This document shows, piece by piece, positions 40,745 to 49,205 of a stretch of DNA of 64,000 nucleotides. The number at the start of each line of letters is the position of its first letter. Within the stretch, counting starts at the first letter, position 1. The stretch is from contig CAUTSA010000004.1 of the NCBI GenBank assembly GCA_963540965.1, positions 1-64,000 of the forward strand, given 5' to 3'. Source of the DNA: Nanosyncoccus sp963540965. GTDB taxonomy: Bacteria; Patescibacteriota; Saccharimonadia; Saccharimonadales; Saccharimonadaceae. A program made the translations under genes and the position numbers. The notes beneath the pieces are model-generated. The model was not told the origin of the DNA, did no database searches, and worked only from the letters and a program-made list of their open reading frames with translations.

Positions 40745-41494
40745 ATGACAACAATAACAAAGCAGGAAACAGCAAGAGAAAGCCTTAAAGAGATGGGATT
40801 TTTAGTAACAAGATATCCTCTTATAAGTGCTTCTGAGAAAGAGCTGCCCTATCAGCTCAACCTTACTCACCTCGCAGAGCATCGCGAGGGTGAGTACTCA
40901 TTAAATAACAGCACTTTGTGCTGGGTGATGGACGGCGAGATCTACGCTGCGCCGTGCACCAGGAGCCTGGTACAGCTACTCGATCAGGCTGGATTCAGAA
41001 ACGGATATTTTTATGTTCCGTTTTCAAACGGTGATCTGCCGTATCACAGAACAAGTGAATGGCAGGAACTCTGCAATGAGGCGACCCGATTAGCCCATGA
41101 GCAGTTCGAGAGAGATTCTGAGGCTTGGTGTGATGAACACCATATCGGCTCCATAGATGATCGTCTACTAGAATCCTGTCTCAGGGTCCCACACGGCGGT
41201 ATCCCAGTTGAGGACTGTGGGGTATATTCAATATACTATCCACGTCTCAATGAGACCTGTGTGGATATTGTAGCCATTAGTAGCCTTGGCAGCTATAGTT
41301 ACAATGCAGGTAGGGTAGTCTTCGTCTACCGCGACGGACACACCTATCTCTCAAAGGATCCGGCCATTATGGATATCCTGGAGAAAGCTGGCTATAGAAA
41401 GCAAGATTTTCTGGTACCACTTAGTGGTCCAGAAAAAATTACCGATTCCTATCTAAGATATCTTTGGGATAACATCCCAGAAGTCTCCAGATAG
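40745..41494 (+). CDS. Hypothetical protein with an internal duplication, 249 residues
   Basis: Two segments align with each other. LCWVMDGEIYAAPC, SLVQLLDQAGFRNGYFYVPFS is found at about residues 58-98, and VVFVYRDGHTYLSKD, AIMDILEKAGYRKQDFLVPLS at about 196-235. Each looks like a strand-turn-strand-helix unit followed by a conserved aromatic-VP strand. The link has a WCDEHH stretch. No known family, no membrane segment. AAGGAGG lies five bases before ATG; the leader is structured and codons are G/C-rich. Confidence 0.65.
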   Translation: MTTITKQETARESLKEMGFLVTRYPLISASEKELPYQLNLTHLAEHREGEYSLNNSTLCWVMDGEIYAAPCTRSLVQLLDQAGFRNGYFYVPFSNGDLPYHRTSEWQELCNEATRLAHEQFERDSEAWCDEHHIGSIDDRLLESCLRVPHGGIPVEDCGVYSIYYPRLNETCVDIVAISSLGSYSYNAGRVVFVYRDGHTYLSKDPAIMDILEKAGYRKQDFLVPLSGPEKITDSYLRYLWDNIPEVSR

Positions 41495-41531
41495 GATTGG
41501 AGCTCCCGTTTCAGAAGGTAGAATCTATTTT

Positions 41532-41555
41532 CCCCGACCATTTGGTCGGGGTTTT
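41532..41555 (+). terminator. Terminator after the internally duplicated gene
   Basis: CCCCGACC, ATTT, GGTCGGGG then TTTT. Confidence 0.92.
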
Positions 41556-41569
41556 CCTTTTTGAATAAT

Positions 41570-41594
41570 AAAAAATCCCCCCAAAGTTGGGGGG
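41570..41594 (-). terminator. Terminator of the 42403-41605 gene pair
   Basis: On the minus strand CCCCCC, AACTTT, GGGGGG then ATTTTTT. Confidence 0.88.
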
Positions 41595-41604
41595 TAGATT
41601 GAGA

Positions 41605-42000
41605 TTATTTTTGATACTTATTTAAGTAATCAAAATTAACCTCAATATAGCCGTCCGGATAGTAGTAATCCGCTCCATCCTTAGAGACCGCAATAATCTC
41701 GCGATTATTTAAGTCCTTGATAGAAAGATAACGCCCATCCTCTTCTACCTTTACAGGCAAAGAAGGGAATTCAGCTACTATCGGATTACCGTTCAGCGGC
41801 TTATCCTTCCAAATCCATGACCCGTAAGTGCATGTACCGTGGCCACTTGGACAGATGCTTTTAGTTTTAGAAAGAAAAAGCACCAATCCATTCACAAACT
41901 CCACCTTCGCAGAGTCTGCAATCTCGAAAGATTCGTCATCTGCCTCATAGCCATAAGCTAAGAAGCTGATCTTCTTCAAGCATTGCATAAACTGTTCCAT
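41605..42000 (-). CDS. Hypothetical protein, 131 residues
   Basis: Begins MEQFMQCLKKISFLAYGYEADD. A Cys/Gly patch (SICPSGHGTCTYGSWIW) sits in the middle, then charged beta-like strands (EIIAVSKDGADYYYPDGYIEV). No family recognised and no signal peptide. Its ATG begins two bases after the stop of the 42002 gene, so it is the second cistron of that pair. Confidence 0.55.
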   Translation of the reverse strand: MEQFMQCLKKISFLAYGYEADDESFEIADSAKVEFVNGLVLFLSKTKSICPSGHGTCTYGSWIWKDKPLNGNPIVAEFPSLPVKVEEDGRYLSIKDLNNREIIAVSKDGADYYYPDGYIEVNFDYLNKYQK

Positions 42001-42001
42001 T

Positions 42002-42403
42002 TTACATCCCCTCCTTTTCAGTCAAAGAGATCCAGCCCGTTCTGCGCTTGCTATTATACCAAGCCGAGAAGCCGTACTCCTTATATTTTTTTATAATAGG
42101 CATACACGGATCAAGATCCGCTTTACAACGTCCGGAGAGCATAAAACTCTCTCCTGATCCGTCCTCATGCATAATCTTATGTACCCTAAAGTCCTTGATC
42201 GGTACTTCAAATGCCGCACAGCACGGATCATCCTTCGGGGCTGAATACCCCAGGATGACTTTAAAATCCAGGTCAATCTTGATCTTGTCGTGCAAATACT
42301 TACACGCATCGAAGATCCTGTCCCTGCTAGGACCTCCGCTGATATTAAAACGAACGGTCTGACTATCTAAGATAGTCTGGTTACTTTTTCTCATGGTACT
42401 CAT
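42002..42403 (-). CDS. Hypothetical protein, 133 residues
   Basis: Begins MSTMRKSNQTILDSQTVRF with AAAGGAGG seven bases upstream. Mixed alpha/beta, several Cys (two in ILGYSAPKDDPCCAAF), ending in an aromatic GWISLTEKEGM. It has no known motif. It is first in a two-gene unit with the 131-residue protein, under a TTGACA-type promoter and a structured leader like other genes of this region. Confidence 0.55.
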   Translation of the reverse strand: MSTMRKSNQTILDSQTVRFNISGGPSRDRIFDACKYLHDKIKIDLDFKVILGYSAPKDDPCCAAFEVPIKDFRVHKIMHEDGSGESFMLSGRCKADLDPCMPIIKKYKEYGFSAWYNSKRRTGWISLTEKEGM

Positions 42404-42516
42404 ACAAGTACCTCCTTTCTTAAAGAACTACCCAGCGCATACACGGCCTGGGCCTACCTCGTTTTCCACAATTGGACGAACTCTAATATTAAAACATAGC
42501 AATCCAATAATGTCAA
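42404..42516 (-). promoter_or_regulatory. Promoter and leader L7
   Basis: On the minus strand TTGACA (42511-42516), 17-base spacer, TTTAAT. The about 75-nt leader contains CCAATTGTGG, GTGGAAAACGAGG, a CCCAG/CTGGG hairpin and TTCTTTAAGAA just before AGGAGG. Confidence 0.5.
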
Positions 42517-42553
42517 GTAATTAATAGTTATCACATAGCGAACAGGAAAATAT

Positions 42554-42576
42554 AAAAAAGACCCTCCATGAGGGCC
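42554..42576 (-). terminator. Terminator of the P-loop gene at 42639
   Basis: On the minus strand GGCCCTC, ATG, GAGGGTC then TTTTTT. Confidence 0.8.
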
Positions 42577-42638
42577 TTTCAGGCATTCTATGGGCATTTT
42601 TGCGGGGCGGGCCACCCCATGCGAGAAGCACTCTCGTC

Positions 42639-43277
42639 TTATTTCTTTGTCAGATATTCTTCTGCCAAAGAAAATTCAACGAAGATTGGCTCAACTCCGT
42701 CCGGAAGTCTCGCACAAATATCATCAATACTGAGACTCCTGTTTCTGTTTCCAGCAACGATAACGTCTGCCATAATGATATTTGGCAACCTCTGGTCAGA
42801 GTCAGTCTCGTAGATAATCTTCCCCTGGAGCTCCAAAAATCTACCGAGGGTAGATTTCCCGAGTCCAGAGCCTCCAGCAAAGATCCAGACCGGGCGTTTT
42901 TCCATGATGCGAGGCGTTTTTTCAAACATCTCCTCGCAGAAATCCACCTCTTCTCTTGAAACGAGTAGTACAGTCTCACCTGTGTCGCTCGCTAAGATCT
43001 CTAGGCGGCCAGAATCCACATCCTCCGAGATCTTTACTTTCATCGGCCCGTCCTTCGGACGGCAGGAAAAAGGTCTTTTAGCGTCAGACCACTCCCAGAC
43101 AACTTGCCCAGAACCGTCTTCCGCCTCCTTGACGGTAAGATTACTGCCATCAAGAAAGACCAAAATAACCTCTTCCTTCTCGACCGGGTATGGTCTGACC
43201 ATCTCAGAAGTAACAGGACTCTGCGCCCATTTTTCTATAGTCATCCCAACAAGAGTCTTCATTTTCAACTCTACCAT
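42639..43277 (-). CDS. P-loop kinase-like protein, 212 residues
   Basis: The N-terminal half (to about residue 125) is a charged beta-rich domain with no known match. The C-terminal half contains Walker A, WIFAGGSGLGKSTLGRFLE (about residues 131-149). An Asp-rich ETDSDQRLP and ADVIVAGNRNRS follow, where a kinase would have its second nucleotide and substrate loops. The C-terminus is short for a kinase. AGAAGGAGG precedes the ATG and the leader contains a switch-like arrangement. Function unknown. Confidence 0.6.
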   Translation of the reverse strand: MVELKMKTLVGMTIEKWAQSPVTSEMVRPYPVEKEEVILVFLDGSNLTVKEAEDGSGQVVWEWSDAKRPFSCRPKDGPMKVKISEDVDSGRLEILASDTGETVLLVSREEVDFCEEMFEKTPRIMEKRPVWIFAGGSGLGKSTLGRFLELQGKIIYETDSDQRLPNIIMADVIVAGNRNRSLSIDDICARLPDGVEPIFVEFSLAEEYLTKK

Positions 43278-43470
43278 TTTTACCTCCTTCTGCGGCTCTT
43301 ACCGCAACAAAAAAATTTGATCGCAGAAGGAATTTTCTGCGACTGGTCATATCGATTAAACTAGTCGACATAACTAGTCGCAAAAAACATAGAATACTAC
43401 CTTAAAATACTTAATCTGCTAGAAGCAATAATTACATAGATATCATAACATAAAATACATAAAAAGTCAA
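43278..43470 (-). promoter_or_regulatory. Promoter and switch-like leader L8
   Basis: On the minus strand TTGACT (43465-43470), 17-base spacer, TATGAT (43442-43447). A long hairpin joins GCGACT and AGTCGC (43376-43381 with 43339-43344). The segment CCTTCTGCG (43322-43330) can pair with CGCAGAA (43335-43341) or, over nine bases, with CGCAGAAGG (43286-43294), which includes part of the ribosome site. TGCGG/CCGCA (43291-43306) competes with that second pairing. Confidence 0.65.
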
Positions 43471-43471
43471 A

Positions 43472-43497
43472 AGACCCAGCACATCACTTCTGGGTCT
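43472..43497 (-). terminator. Terminator of the 115-residue gene at 43528
   Basis: AGACCCAG, 10-nt loop, CTGGGTCT then TTT on the minus strand, directly upstream of the next promoter. Confidence 0.85.
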
Positions 43498-43527
43498 AAA
43501 ATTAGATTTAGTAAAAACCTTAAGCTC

Positions 43528-43875
43528 TTAGAATATTGCATATTCAATAAATAAATCCTCACAAAGTTCGGATTCCAGAGAGTTTGTATTCTCCTCGAAA
43601 ATCAATTTCTTCGCCACTTCGACTTTCATCACTACCAAGATATCTCTTGGGTAAAGATGAATTTCTGTCACTTTGTTTGTTATCCTTATCGGCATCCTCA
43701 GCTTTTTCCAAATCGACATGACTAGTTCATCATAAGTATCATCGAAGCACATTACCACTTCACCACAAACCAATCTATCCCAAACTTCATCAACATTCAG
43801 CTTTCTCCGTCTAATTAACAGCCTCTCACTGAACATCACGTCCATAATATCAGTTCCAAAATAATATTTTGACAT
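43528..43875 (-). CDS. Hypothetical protein, 115 residues
   Basis: Begins MSKYYFGTDIMDVMF, with a strong AAAGGGGGGGAGG site. Alternating hydrophobic/charged strands (MPIRITNKVTEIHLYPRDILVVMKVEV) suggest a small beta-rich fold. No membrane segment and no known motif. It is separately terminated. Confidence 0.55.
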   Translation of the reverse strand: MSKYYFGTDIMDVMFSERLLIRRRKLNVDEVWDRLVCGEVVMCFDDTYDELVMSIWKKLRMPIRITNKVTEIHLYPRDILVVMKVEVAKKLIFEENTNSLESELCEDLFIEYAIF

Positions 43876-44005
43876 ATAGCCTCCCCCCCTCTTTCATTTT
43901 CATTGATTGAAATTAGAGTATCTAAACTAAATCTAATTATTAATGTACGCCTCACGGCTATCCATACCATCTCAACATATTCTTCATACTTTGTCAATAA
44001 AAATA

Positions 44006-44030
44006 CCCCCAGATTACTCCAGGGGTCTAA
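44006..44030 (-). terminator. Probable terminator of the 475-residue gene
   Basis: On the minus strand ACCCC(T) ... GGGG(G)T followed by ATTTTTAT, about 20-45 bases after the stop. Confidence 0.6.
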
Positions 44031-44049
44031 AATATTTACCAACTAAAAA

Positions 44050-45477
44050 TTATTTACCGACAAGAAAATTTGCCAGTCTGCGACAGTTCGCTACCCCCAC
44101 AAGCTTCAGCTGGAGTTTACCACCTGCACGCTCAATTAAACGCTTGCTCGCCTCAACTTTACTCTTAAAGCTGCAGTTCATCAACTCATGAAAATCCACT
44201 TCATTTTTTGGATCATACGATGCCTTTAAAATAGCCTGCACCTCCTCAAGAATTTCTGAGTCGAGGGCTTCTGTCCCTTCAAACAAGAACCAAAGTTTCT
44301 CCGGCAACTCCGTACTAGACAAAAGTCTCTTAATGCGTTTGCTATTTACTTCTCTGGTTTTTTCCGCGGCCTGTCTATCTTCCTCGACAACTATGTCGTG
44401 GCGTAAAGCTTTCAATCCCTTACTTGAGTACTCGTATGACAAAACCTCACTTTCATAACCAAGGTATCCGTCCACTTCCTTATTTGGATTCGTTACATAA
44501 ACTTTGTCGTCGCACAGAATTGTCCAGCCTATTTCCTCAAGATCACTAGACAAATCCTCAAACTTGGGTTTGAACTTCATCTTAGCGTCATAGGCAGCCT
44601 GTTTCTCTTTTTCAGCACTTATGATATACGCCTGTTTCTTAGATAAATAATCCTTCACAAAAGAAATATTTGCACTGTTATAAAGGTATTGTGTATATCC
44701 TAAGGTAAAAAACATATCTCCGATATCCAACTGATCCACAGAATATGAACCCCATTTACGTGGTTTAGAGAGTTTCTTCAATTCTTTCTGAATCTCCATC
44801 AGCTCTTCCTCATAGAGGAATTTATCCTGTTTTGATTTCTCAACCGCCTTCTTTCTTTCTTCTATGATTCTGGTAGCACGATCTAATTCTTCCTGCTTTC
44901 TATGAGAAATTTTCTCACAGTATTCTGGAGTCTTCACATTCTGAGCTTCCGTTTTTTGAACCTTGCAAATCTCGCCATCAAACTCATCGTCATGAATTAC
45001 ATAGCGAAAACCAACTGGCACTACCCAGAAGTCAAACCCTTCGCCACCGCCGTTAGATGTAGCGTGTCTAAAATATAACACATCCTTGATCTGATCCACT
45101 TCCGATGGCTCTCTGCCCCTAGTGTGATTGTAGCTACCACCCCAGCTAACCTTGACGAGTATATGCTTTGCCAAAACAGCATCCAGTGGCCTAAAACAAG
45201 CATCGCCTTTTTTGGAAACCCAAAAATCCCCGAACATAAAGCTTGTCCAACCGTTGAAGTCTATATTCATATTAGCGGGAACCTCATAGTCCTCGAAAAA
45301 TTCTAGAGGATTCATCGGCCCATTATATTCATTTAGATCAAATTCCTTATCAATCACAAAACAAATATTCGGGTGATATTTCCCAAACTCATTGATCAGA
45401 AAGGTGGTTTCAGTCTCAAAACACTTTTCGTTCTCAAAATACTCCTTTACCTCTGCTAAACTCATCAGCTTCTTCAT
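44050..45477 (-). CDS. Hypothetical coiled-coil protein, 475 residues
   Basis: A globular N-terminal part (to about residue 185) with FFEDYEVPANMNIDFNGWTSF and a GGSYNHTRGREPSE loop is followed by a coiled coil at about 195-245 (HRKQEELDRATRIIEERKK and on). A middle domain and another helical stretch end in LQLKLVGVANCRRLANFLVGK. No family recognised, no membrane segment. Its leader contains the same nested-stem motif as L1 and L2, so it should be co-regulated with the 21535 and 29657 genes. Confidence 0.6.
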   Translation of the reverse strand: MKKLMSLAEVKEYFENEKCFETETTFLINEFGKYHPNICFVIDKEFDLNEYNGPMNPLEFFEDYEVPANMNIDFNGWTSFMFGDFWVSKKGDACFRPLDAVLAKHILVKVSWGGSYNHTRGREPSEVDQIKDVLYFRHATSNGGGEGFDFWVVPVGFRYVIHDDEFDGEICKVQKTEAQNVKTPEYCEKISHRKQEELDRATRIIEERKKAVEKSKQDKFLYEEELMEIQKELKKLSKPRKWGSYSVDQLDIGDMFFTLGYTQYLYNSANISFVKDYLSKKQAYIISAEKEKQAAYDAKMKFKPKFEDLSSDLEEIGWTILCDDKVYVTNPNKEVDGYLGYESEVLSYEYSSKGLKALRHDIVVEEDRQAAEKTREVNSKRIKRLLSSTELPEKLWFLFEGTEALDSEILEEVQAILKASYDPKNEVDFHELMNCSFKSKVEASKRLIERAGGKLQLKLVGVANCRRLANFLVGK

Positions 45478-45706
45478 TTTTCTTCCTTTCTCCTTTCGGA
45501 CCCAATGCCATACAAGATTAAGAGGTTTTCCTCACATTGGTAGTACCGCTTCTTTTAAGCAGCGCCAAACCGATAATTGTATAAAATCACCAATTTAACG
45601 CTACCTAAAAGATAAGAAAAAAGAATTCATTGGTAAATTCTTAAAATACTCCTCCCACTCTCGTGTTCAGCCATAGAACTATATAATATATATTACGCAC
45701 TGTCAA
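45478..45706 (-). promoter_or_regulatory. Promoter and structured leader L3 (nested-stem motif)
   Basis: On the minus strand TTGACA (45701-45706), then TATAGT at 17 bases. A hairpin CTGCTT/AAGCGG comes first. Next CCAATG ... CATTGG (45535-45540 with 45502-45507) encloses GAGGAAAACCTC (45522-45533) and TTAATCTTGTATGG. TCC, GAAA tetraloop, GGA overlaps the AAAGGAG site. The arrangement matches L1 and L2, with compensating changes in the inner stem. Confidence 0.65.
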
Positions 45707-45775
45707 GGCTAAGCATTTTCTATTTAGAACCTTTTTATGCTATATTTAAACCATCAGAACTATTCAAGGATAACT

Positions 45776-46336
45776 ATGAAACAACTTTTTACCATCGATG
45801 CAAAAGATTATGACCCCAGCTGGCCAAAGTCTTACCGCCCCTCCGTTCGAGGAATTATCATCAAGGAAGATAACCTTATTTCTCTTATTTATAGCCAAAA
45901 ATATCATTTCTATAAGCTTCCTGGCGGCGGCATTGAAGAAGGTGAGAGTCACCTTGAAACACTAGTTCGCGAGGTTAATGAAGAAACTGGTCTCACCGTC
46001 ATCCAAGACAGTATTCAAGAATTTGGCGAAGCCTTGAGGATTCAAAAATCAAGTACCCTGAAAGACACAATTTTTGTGCAACAAAATTATTATTACTTCT
46101 GCCAAGTTACTGATCGGGTTCGACCTCAGCATCTTGATCAAGACGAGCAGGAAGCCGATTTTATTTTAAAAACAGTCAGTCTCGATGAAGCCATTGCCAC
46201 CAACCAAGCCTTTATCGCCAACTGCCAGGGAACACCTGATAAATGTAAAGAAGAAATGGTGATTCGTGAATGTCGCATCTTAGAACTCCTGAGAGATAAT
46301 CAATCAGCTCCGAAAAACAACCTCCGCATCAAATAA
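45776..46336 (+). CDS. NUDIX hydrolase
   Basis: A 186-residue protein. The ATG at 45776 follows AAGGA; an in-frame ATG 39 bases upstream overlaps the -10 region. The Nudix box is complete: GGGIEEGESHLETLVREVNEETGL (about residues 51-74), with the REVxEExG core that binds Mg. The first 20 residues and the C-terminal KCKEEMVIRECRIL helix are family-variable. It hydrolyses a nucleoside diphosphate linked to another moiety; the substrate is not readable. AT-rich codons and a separate promoter place it outside the accessory set. Confidence 0.88.
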   Translation: MKQLFTIDAKDYDPSWPKSYRPSVRGIIIKEDNLISLIYSQKYHFYKLPGGGIEEGESHLETLVREVNEETGLTVIQDSIQEFGEALRIQKSSTLKDTIFVQQNYYYFCQVTDRVRPQHLDQDEQEADFILKTVSLDEAIATNQAFIANCQGTPDKCKEEMVIRECRILELLRDNQSAPKNNLRIK

Positions 46337-46361
46337 GTAGATATTATTCTCCTTTAAAAAA

Positions 46362-46388
46362 GGCTGGATAACTCCAGCCAATTTTTTA
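46362..46388. terminator. Bidirectional terminator between NUDIX and the second MYG1-like gene
   Basis: GGCTGGA, TAAC, TCCAGCC with A run before and T run after. Confidence 0.85.
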
Positions 46389-47348
46389 AGAAGAAATTGC
46401 AATCTTTACCAGCGCTAATGCTCCTGCCAAAGTTTTTGCTTGCGCTAAAGCGCCGTTAGCTTCGCAATTAATTGCCTCGGCCACCCCAGTCGCCTTTACC
46501 AATTGTGCTTCCTTTAATCCGCACCAAGCTGTAGGTAACTTTTTTCTCTTGCATCCCAGATTATCTCTTGAAACAGAGACCGCTTGTATGCTCCATTCAC
46601 CATCAAGATTGGGAAAAACGCAATACAATAACTTTTTCGCCTTAGGATTAAAAGATCTTAGTACATACTCCTCCCAGCCGCCAATATACATTGGAAAATA
46701 TAAAAAATCCCCCTCGTTATGTGCGATCATATCCTCAATCCTACTTTTAGCCTTTACCACGGAAACCACGCGCCTAATCTCTTTTTCAAGAATTTTTTGC
46801 GCAAAACCAACAGCTTGCAAAAAAGCTTCATCAGGGTCCTGGTCCTGATCATCCCAGTTTGGATTGAATAAATTGATCGCCTCTGATACCGACATCTCAA
46901 TCCCACTAGCTAAGCAGCCTTGATCTCTCGCATCGATACCATGAACCAAATCATGGCTCACATCCATTGTGGCTTCCACAATCAACTGTAGAGGGCAGTC
47001 AAACTTGGACAATATTTCCATACTATAGTGACGCCAGACTAATCCTGCAGTTGAGAGCTTTGTAAAATCACTATAGTGCTCCTCGAAGCCCTCTTGATGA
47101 TAATCAAAACGTTTTTTGTCTGCTCTGAACTCTCCCCCAATACCAAGCATCACCAGCCCCTTCGGGCCATTCTTCTTAGCATATTGAACCAGAACTTGAT
47201 CATTAGTGCGCAACACCCGCACCTTCTTCAACATCGACAACATCGCCGTCGCAAAGACGTCCCCAGCATGGTGTCGACCTGAATTAGTGATTACATTTGC
47301 ATTCTCAAGGTCCGTCACTGTAGTGACACGATTGTGCATTTTTCTCAT
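46386..47348 (-). CDS. MYG1-family paralogue with altered metal motifs
   Basis: A 320-residue protein aligned along its whole length with the MYG1-like protein at 31728 (SGRHHAGDVFATAMLSML, GIGGEFRADKKRFDYHQ, STAGLVWRHY, PTAWCGLKEAQLV). Key residues differ: HHADE is HHAGD, the Asp of YDVGGE is missing (LGIGGE), and DHH is DYH. It may therefore have lost or changed metal chemistry. AAAAGGAG lies nine bases before ATG, and TTGACA-N16-TATAAT upstream. It closes the accessory region on the right. Confidence 0.82.
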   Translation of the reverse strand: MRKMHNRVTTVTDLENANVITNSGRHHAGDVFATAMLSMLKKVRVLRTNDQVLVQYAKKNGPKGLVMLGIGGEFRADKKRFDYHQEGFEEHYSDFTKLSTAGLVWRHYSMEILSKFDCPLQLIVEATMDVSHDLVHGIDARDQGCLASGIEMSVSEAINLFNPNWDDQDQDPDEAFLQAVGFAQKILEKEIRRVVSVVKAKSRIEDMIAHNEGDFLYFPMYIGGWEEYVLRSFNPKAKKLLYCVFPNLDGEWSIQAVSVSRDNLGCKRKKLPTAWCGLKEAQLVKATGVAEAINCEANGALAQAKTLAGALALVKIAISS

Positions 47349-47467
47349 ATTCTTCTTCTCCTTTTAAAGAACAATTTTTGAAGCTATAGCTTCTAGATAC
47401 CGATATATTATAATATAATTTTAGAGATTGTCAAAGATAGCCGTCCTATACCACAACCAAACATTTT

Positions 47468-48862
47468 ATGTTTAAATATCCACAGGGAATTATTTACTCA
47501 ATGCTTGATCAAACGCAGTTAAAACAAGGTTTAACGAATACTAATACTCGCACTTACATTGCGATTGATCTTAAATCTTTTTATGCCTCAGTCGAATGCG
47601 TAGATCGCGGTCTCGATCCTTTAACCACCAAATTAGTGGTTGCCGATATTACTCGCACCGACAAAACGGTCTGCCTTGCCGTTTCTCCCGCTCTCAAAGC
47701 TCTTGGCGTTGGCGGCCGTGATCGTCTTTTTCAAGTCTACAAAAAAGTACCTAGGGGCTCTTTTATTATCGCCCCTCCCAGAATGCAGAAATATATTGAC
47801 GTAAGCACCTCTATTTTTGGTATTTATGCGGAGTATCTTGCTCCCACTGATATTCATATTTATTCTATCGATGAAGCCTTCCTTGATGTTACTAGTTATC
47901 TTCAGACCTATCAGATGACCGCCCATCAACTCGCTCGCACCATCGTTAAGGATGTTCTAGGGCATACTGGTATTACCGCCACTGTTGGTATTGGCGAAAA
48001 TCTCTATCTCGCAAAAGTCGCCATGGATATCGTCGCCAAACATTTACCGCCTGATTCGGACGGCGTACGTATTGCCGAACTAACGGAATATTCTTACCGT
48101 GAAAAACTATGGACACACACTCCACTCACCGACTTTTGGCGGATTGGCCCAGGCTATTCCAGACGGCTTCAAAATCTTGGCATCTACACCATGGGCGATC
48201 TCGCCAAATATTCTCTTACTGCCTCCGCCAAACTCTTTAAAGCCTTTGGCGTGAACGCCGAATTACTCATCGACCACGCTTGGGGTTATGAACCAACCAC
48301 TATTTCCGATATTAAAAACTATCAGGCCGCCAATCACTGCCTCTGCTCTGGACAAGTCTTACACCACCCCTATAACCGTGCTGAAGCCATCACCATTATT
48401 AAAGAGATGGCCTACAGCCTCGCCCTCGACTTAACTCAAAAAAATCTATTAACAGATCAAATCATCCTCGACCTTGGCTTCTCCGACCCCAGTCGCTCTT
48501 CATTCGCTCACGCTTCCAAAAATCTTCCTCAGAATACCAGTAGTGCAAAAATAATTTCACAAGCTGCACTGGAAATCTATCAAAAAATCATGCCAAATCA
48601 CGCCACAGTTCGTCGTGTCGGCATCACTGCCAATCATATTTTATCTAACCAAAACAATACTACTGAAGCCACGCAGCTCAACCTTTTTGACTCTTTCGTA
48701 AAAACCGAACAAGAAACCGAACAAGCTCTTCGTCTTCAGAGGGCAACCTTAGACATTCAAACGCGTTTCGGTAAAAATGCCCTTATGCTGGGTACGAATT
48801 TTCGACCTGAAGCAACCATGCGTGAACGTAATCAACAAATAGGAGGTCACCGTGCCGGCTAA
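47468..48862 (+). CDS. Y-family DNA polymerase (DinB/UmuC, UvrX-like)
   Basis: A 464-residue translesion polymerase. YIAIDLKSFYASVECVDRGLDP opens the palm with the first metal Asp. YSIDEAFLDVTSYL holds the catalytic Asp-Glu pair, and TATVGIGENLYLAKVAMDIVAK follows. WRIGPGYSRRLQNLGIYTMGDLA is the helix-hairpin-helix thumb part. An LNLFDSF-type sequence near residue 410 (QLNLFDSF) resembles a beta-clamp binding peptide. The start is uncertain (ATG 47468 or ATG 47501). The next gene is a YolD-like protein, the usual partner in Firmicutes and CPR. Confidence 0.93.
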   Translation: MFKYPQGIIYSMLDQTQLKQGLTNTNTRTYIAIDLKSFYASVECVDRGLDPLTTKLVVADITRTDKTVCLAVSPALKALGVGGRDRLFQVYKKVPRGSFIIAPPRMQKYIDVSTSIFGIYAEYLAPTDIHIYSIDEAFLDVTSYLQTYQMTAHQLARTIVKDVLGHTGITATVGIGENLYLAKVAMDIVAKHLPPDSDGVRIAELTEYSYREKLWTHTPLTDFWRIGPGYSRRLQNLGIYTMGDLAKYSLTASAKLFKAFGVNAELLIDHAWGYEPTTISDIKNYQAANHCLCSGQVLHHPYNRAEAITIIKEMAYSLALDLTQKNLLTDQIILDLGFSDPSRSSFAHASKNLPQNTSSAKIISQAALEIYQKIMPNHATVRRVGITANHILSNQNNTTEATQLNLFDSFVKTEQETEQALRLQRATLDIQTRFGKNALMLGTNFRPEATMRERNQQIGGHRAG

Positions 48863-49118
48863 TCAACAAAACCCATCTTCAGGCACAGAACATTTTAAAA
48901 ATCCTTATCAAGATATTCTCTATCTTCCTCACTTCAAAGATCCCACGCATCCCCCACTTAGTCACTCCAAGCGTGCCGCCCAATTTATGCCTTTTAAATC
49001 CCTCAATGCTTATGAGACCCAAATTGAACAAAAGTTTGACGATTTAAACAATCAACGATTAGAACCATTCATTGATTATTCAGACAGTCAAACCGATGAT
49101 TTCGATCAAACCGATTAG
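48852..49118 (+). CDS. YolD-like protein
   Basis: An 88-residue protein starting with GTG five bases after GGAGG, inside the end of the polymerase gene (11-base overlap). It matches YolD-like proteins: YQDILYLPHFKDPTHPPLSHSKRAAQFMPFKSLNAYE. Such proteins accompany UvrX-type Y polymerases and are believed to modulate them. The acidic C-terminus (residues 65-88) is variable. The overlap indicates coupled translation with the polymerase. Confidence 0.88.
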   Translation: MPANQQNPSSGTEHFKNPYQDILYLPHFKDPTHPPLSHSKRAAQFMPFKSLNAYETQIEQKFDDLNNQRLEPFIDYSDSQTDDFDQTD

Positions 49119-49205
49119 TAACCGACCTCTCTCCATTATTTCTCTAGAGTTCTTTTCTTCACTTAGTTTACAAAACCTAATTTCCATGATAAAATAGCCG
49201 TAATT

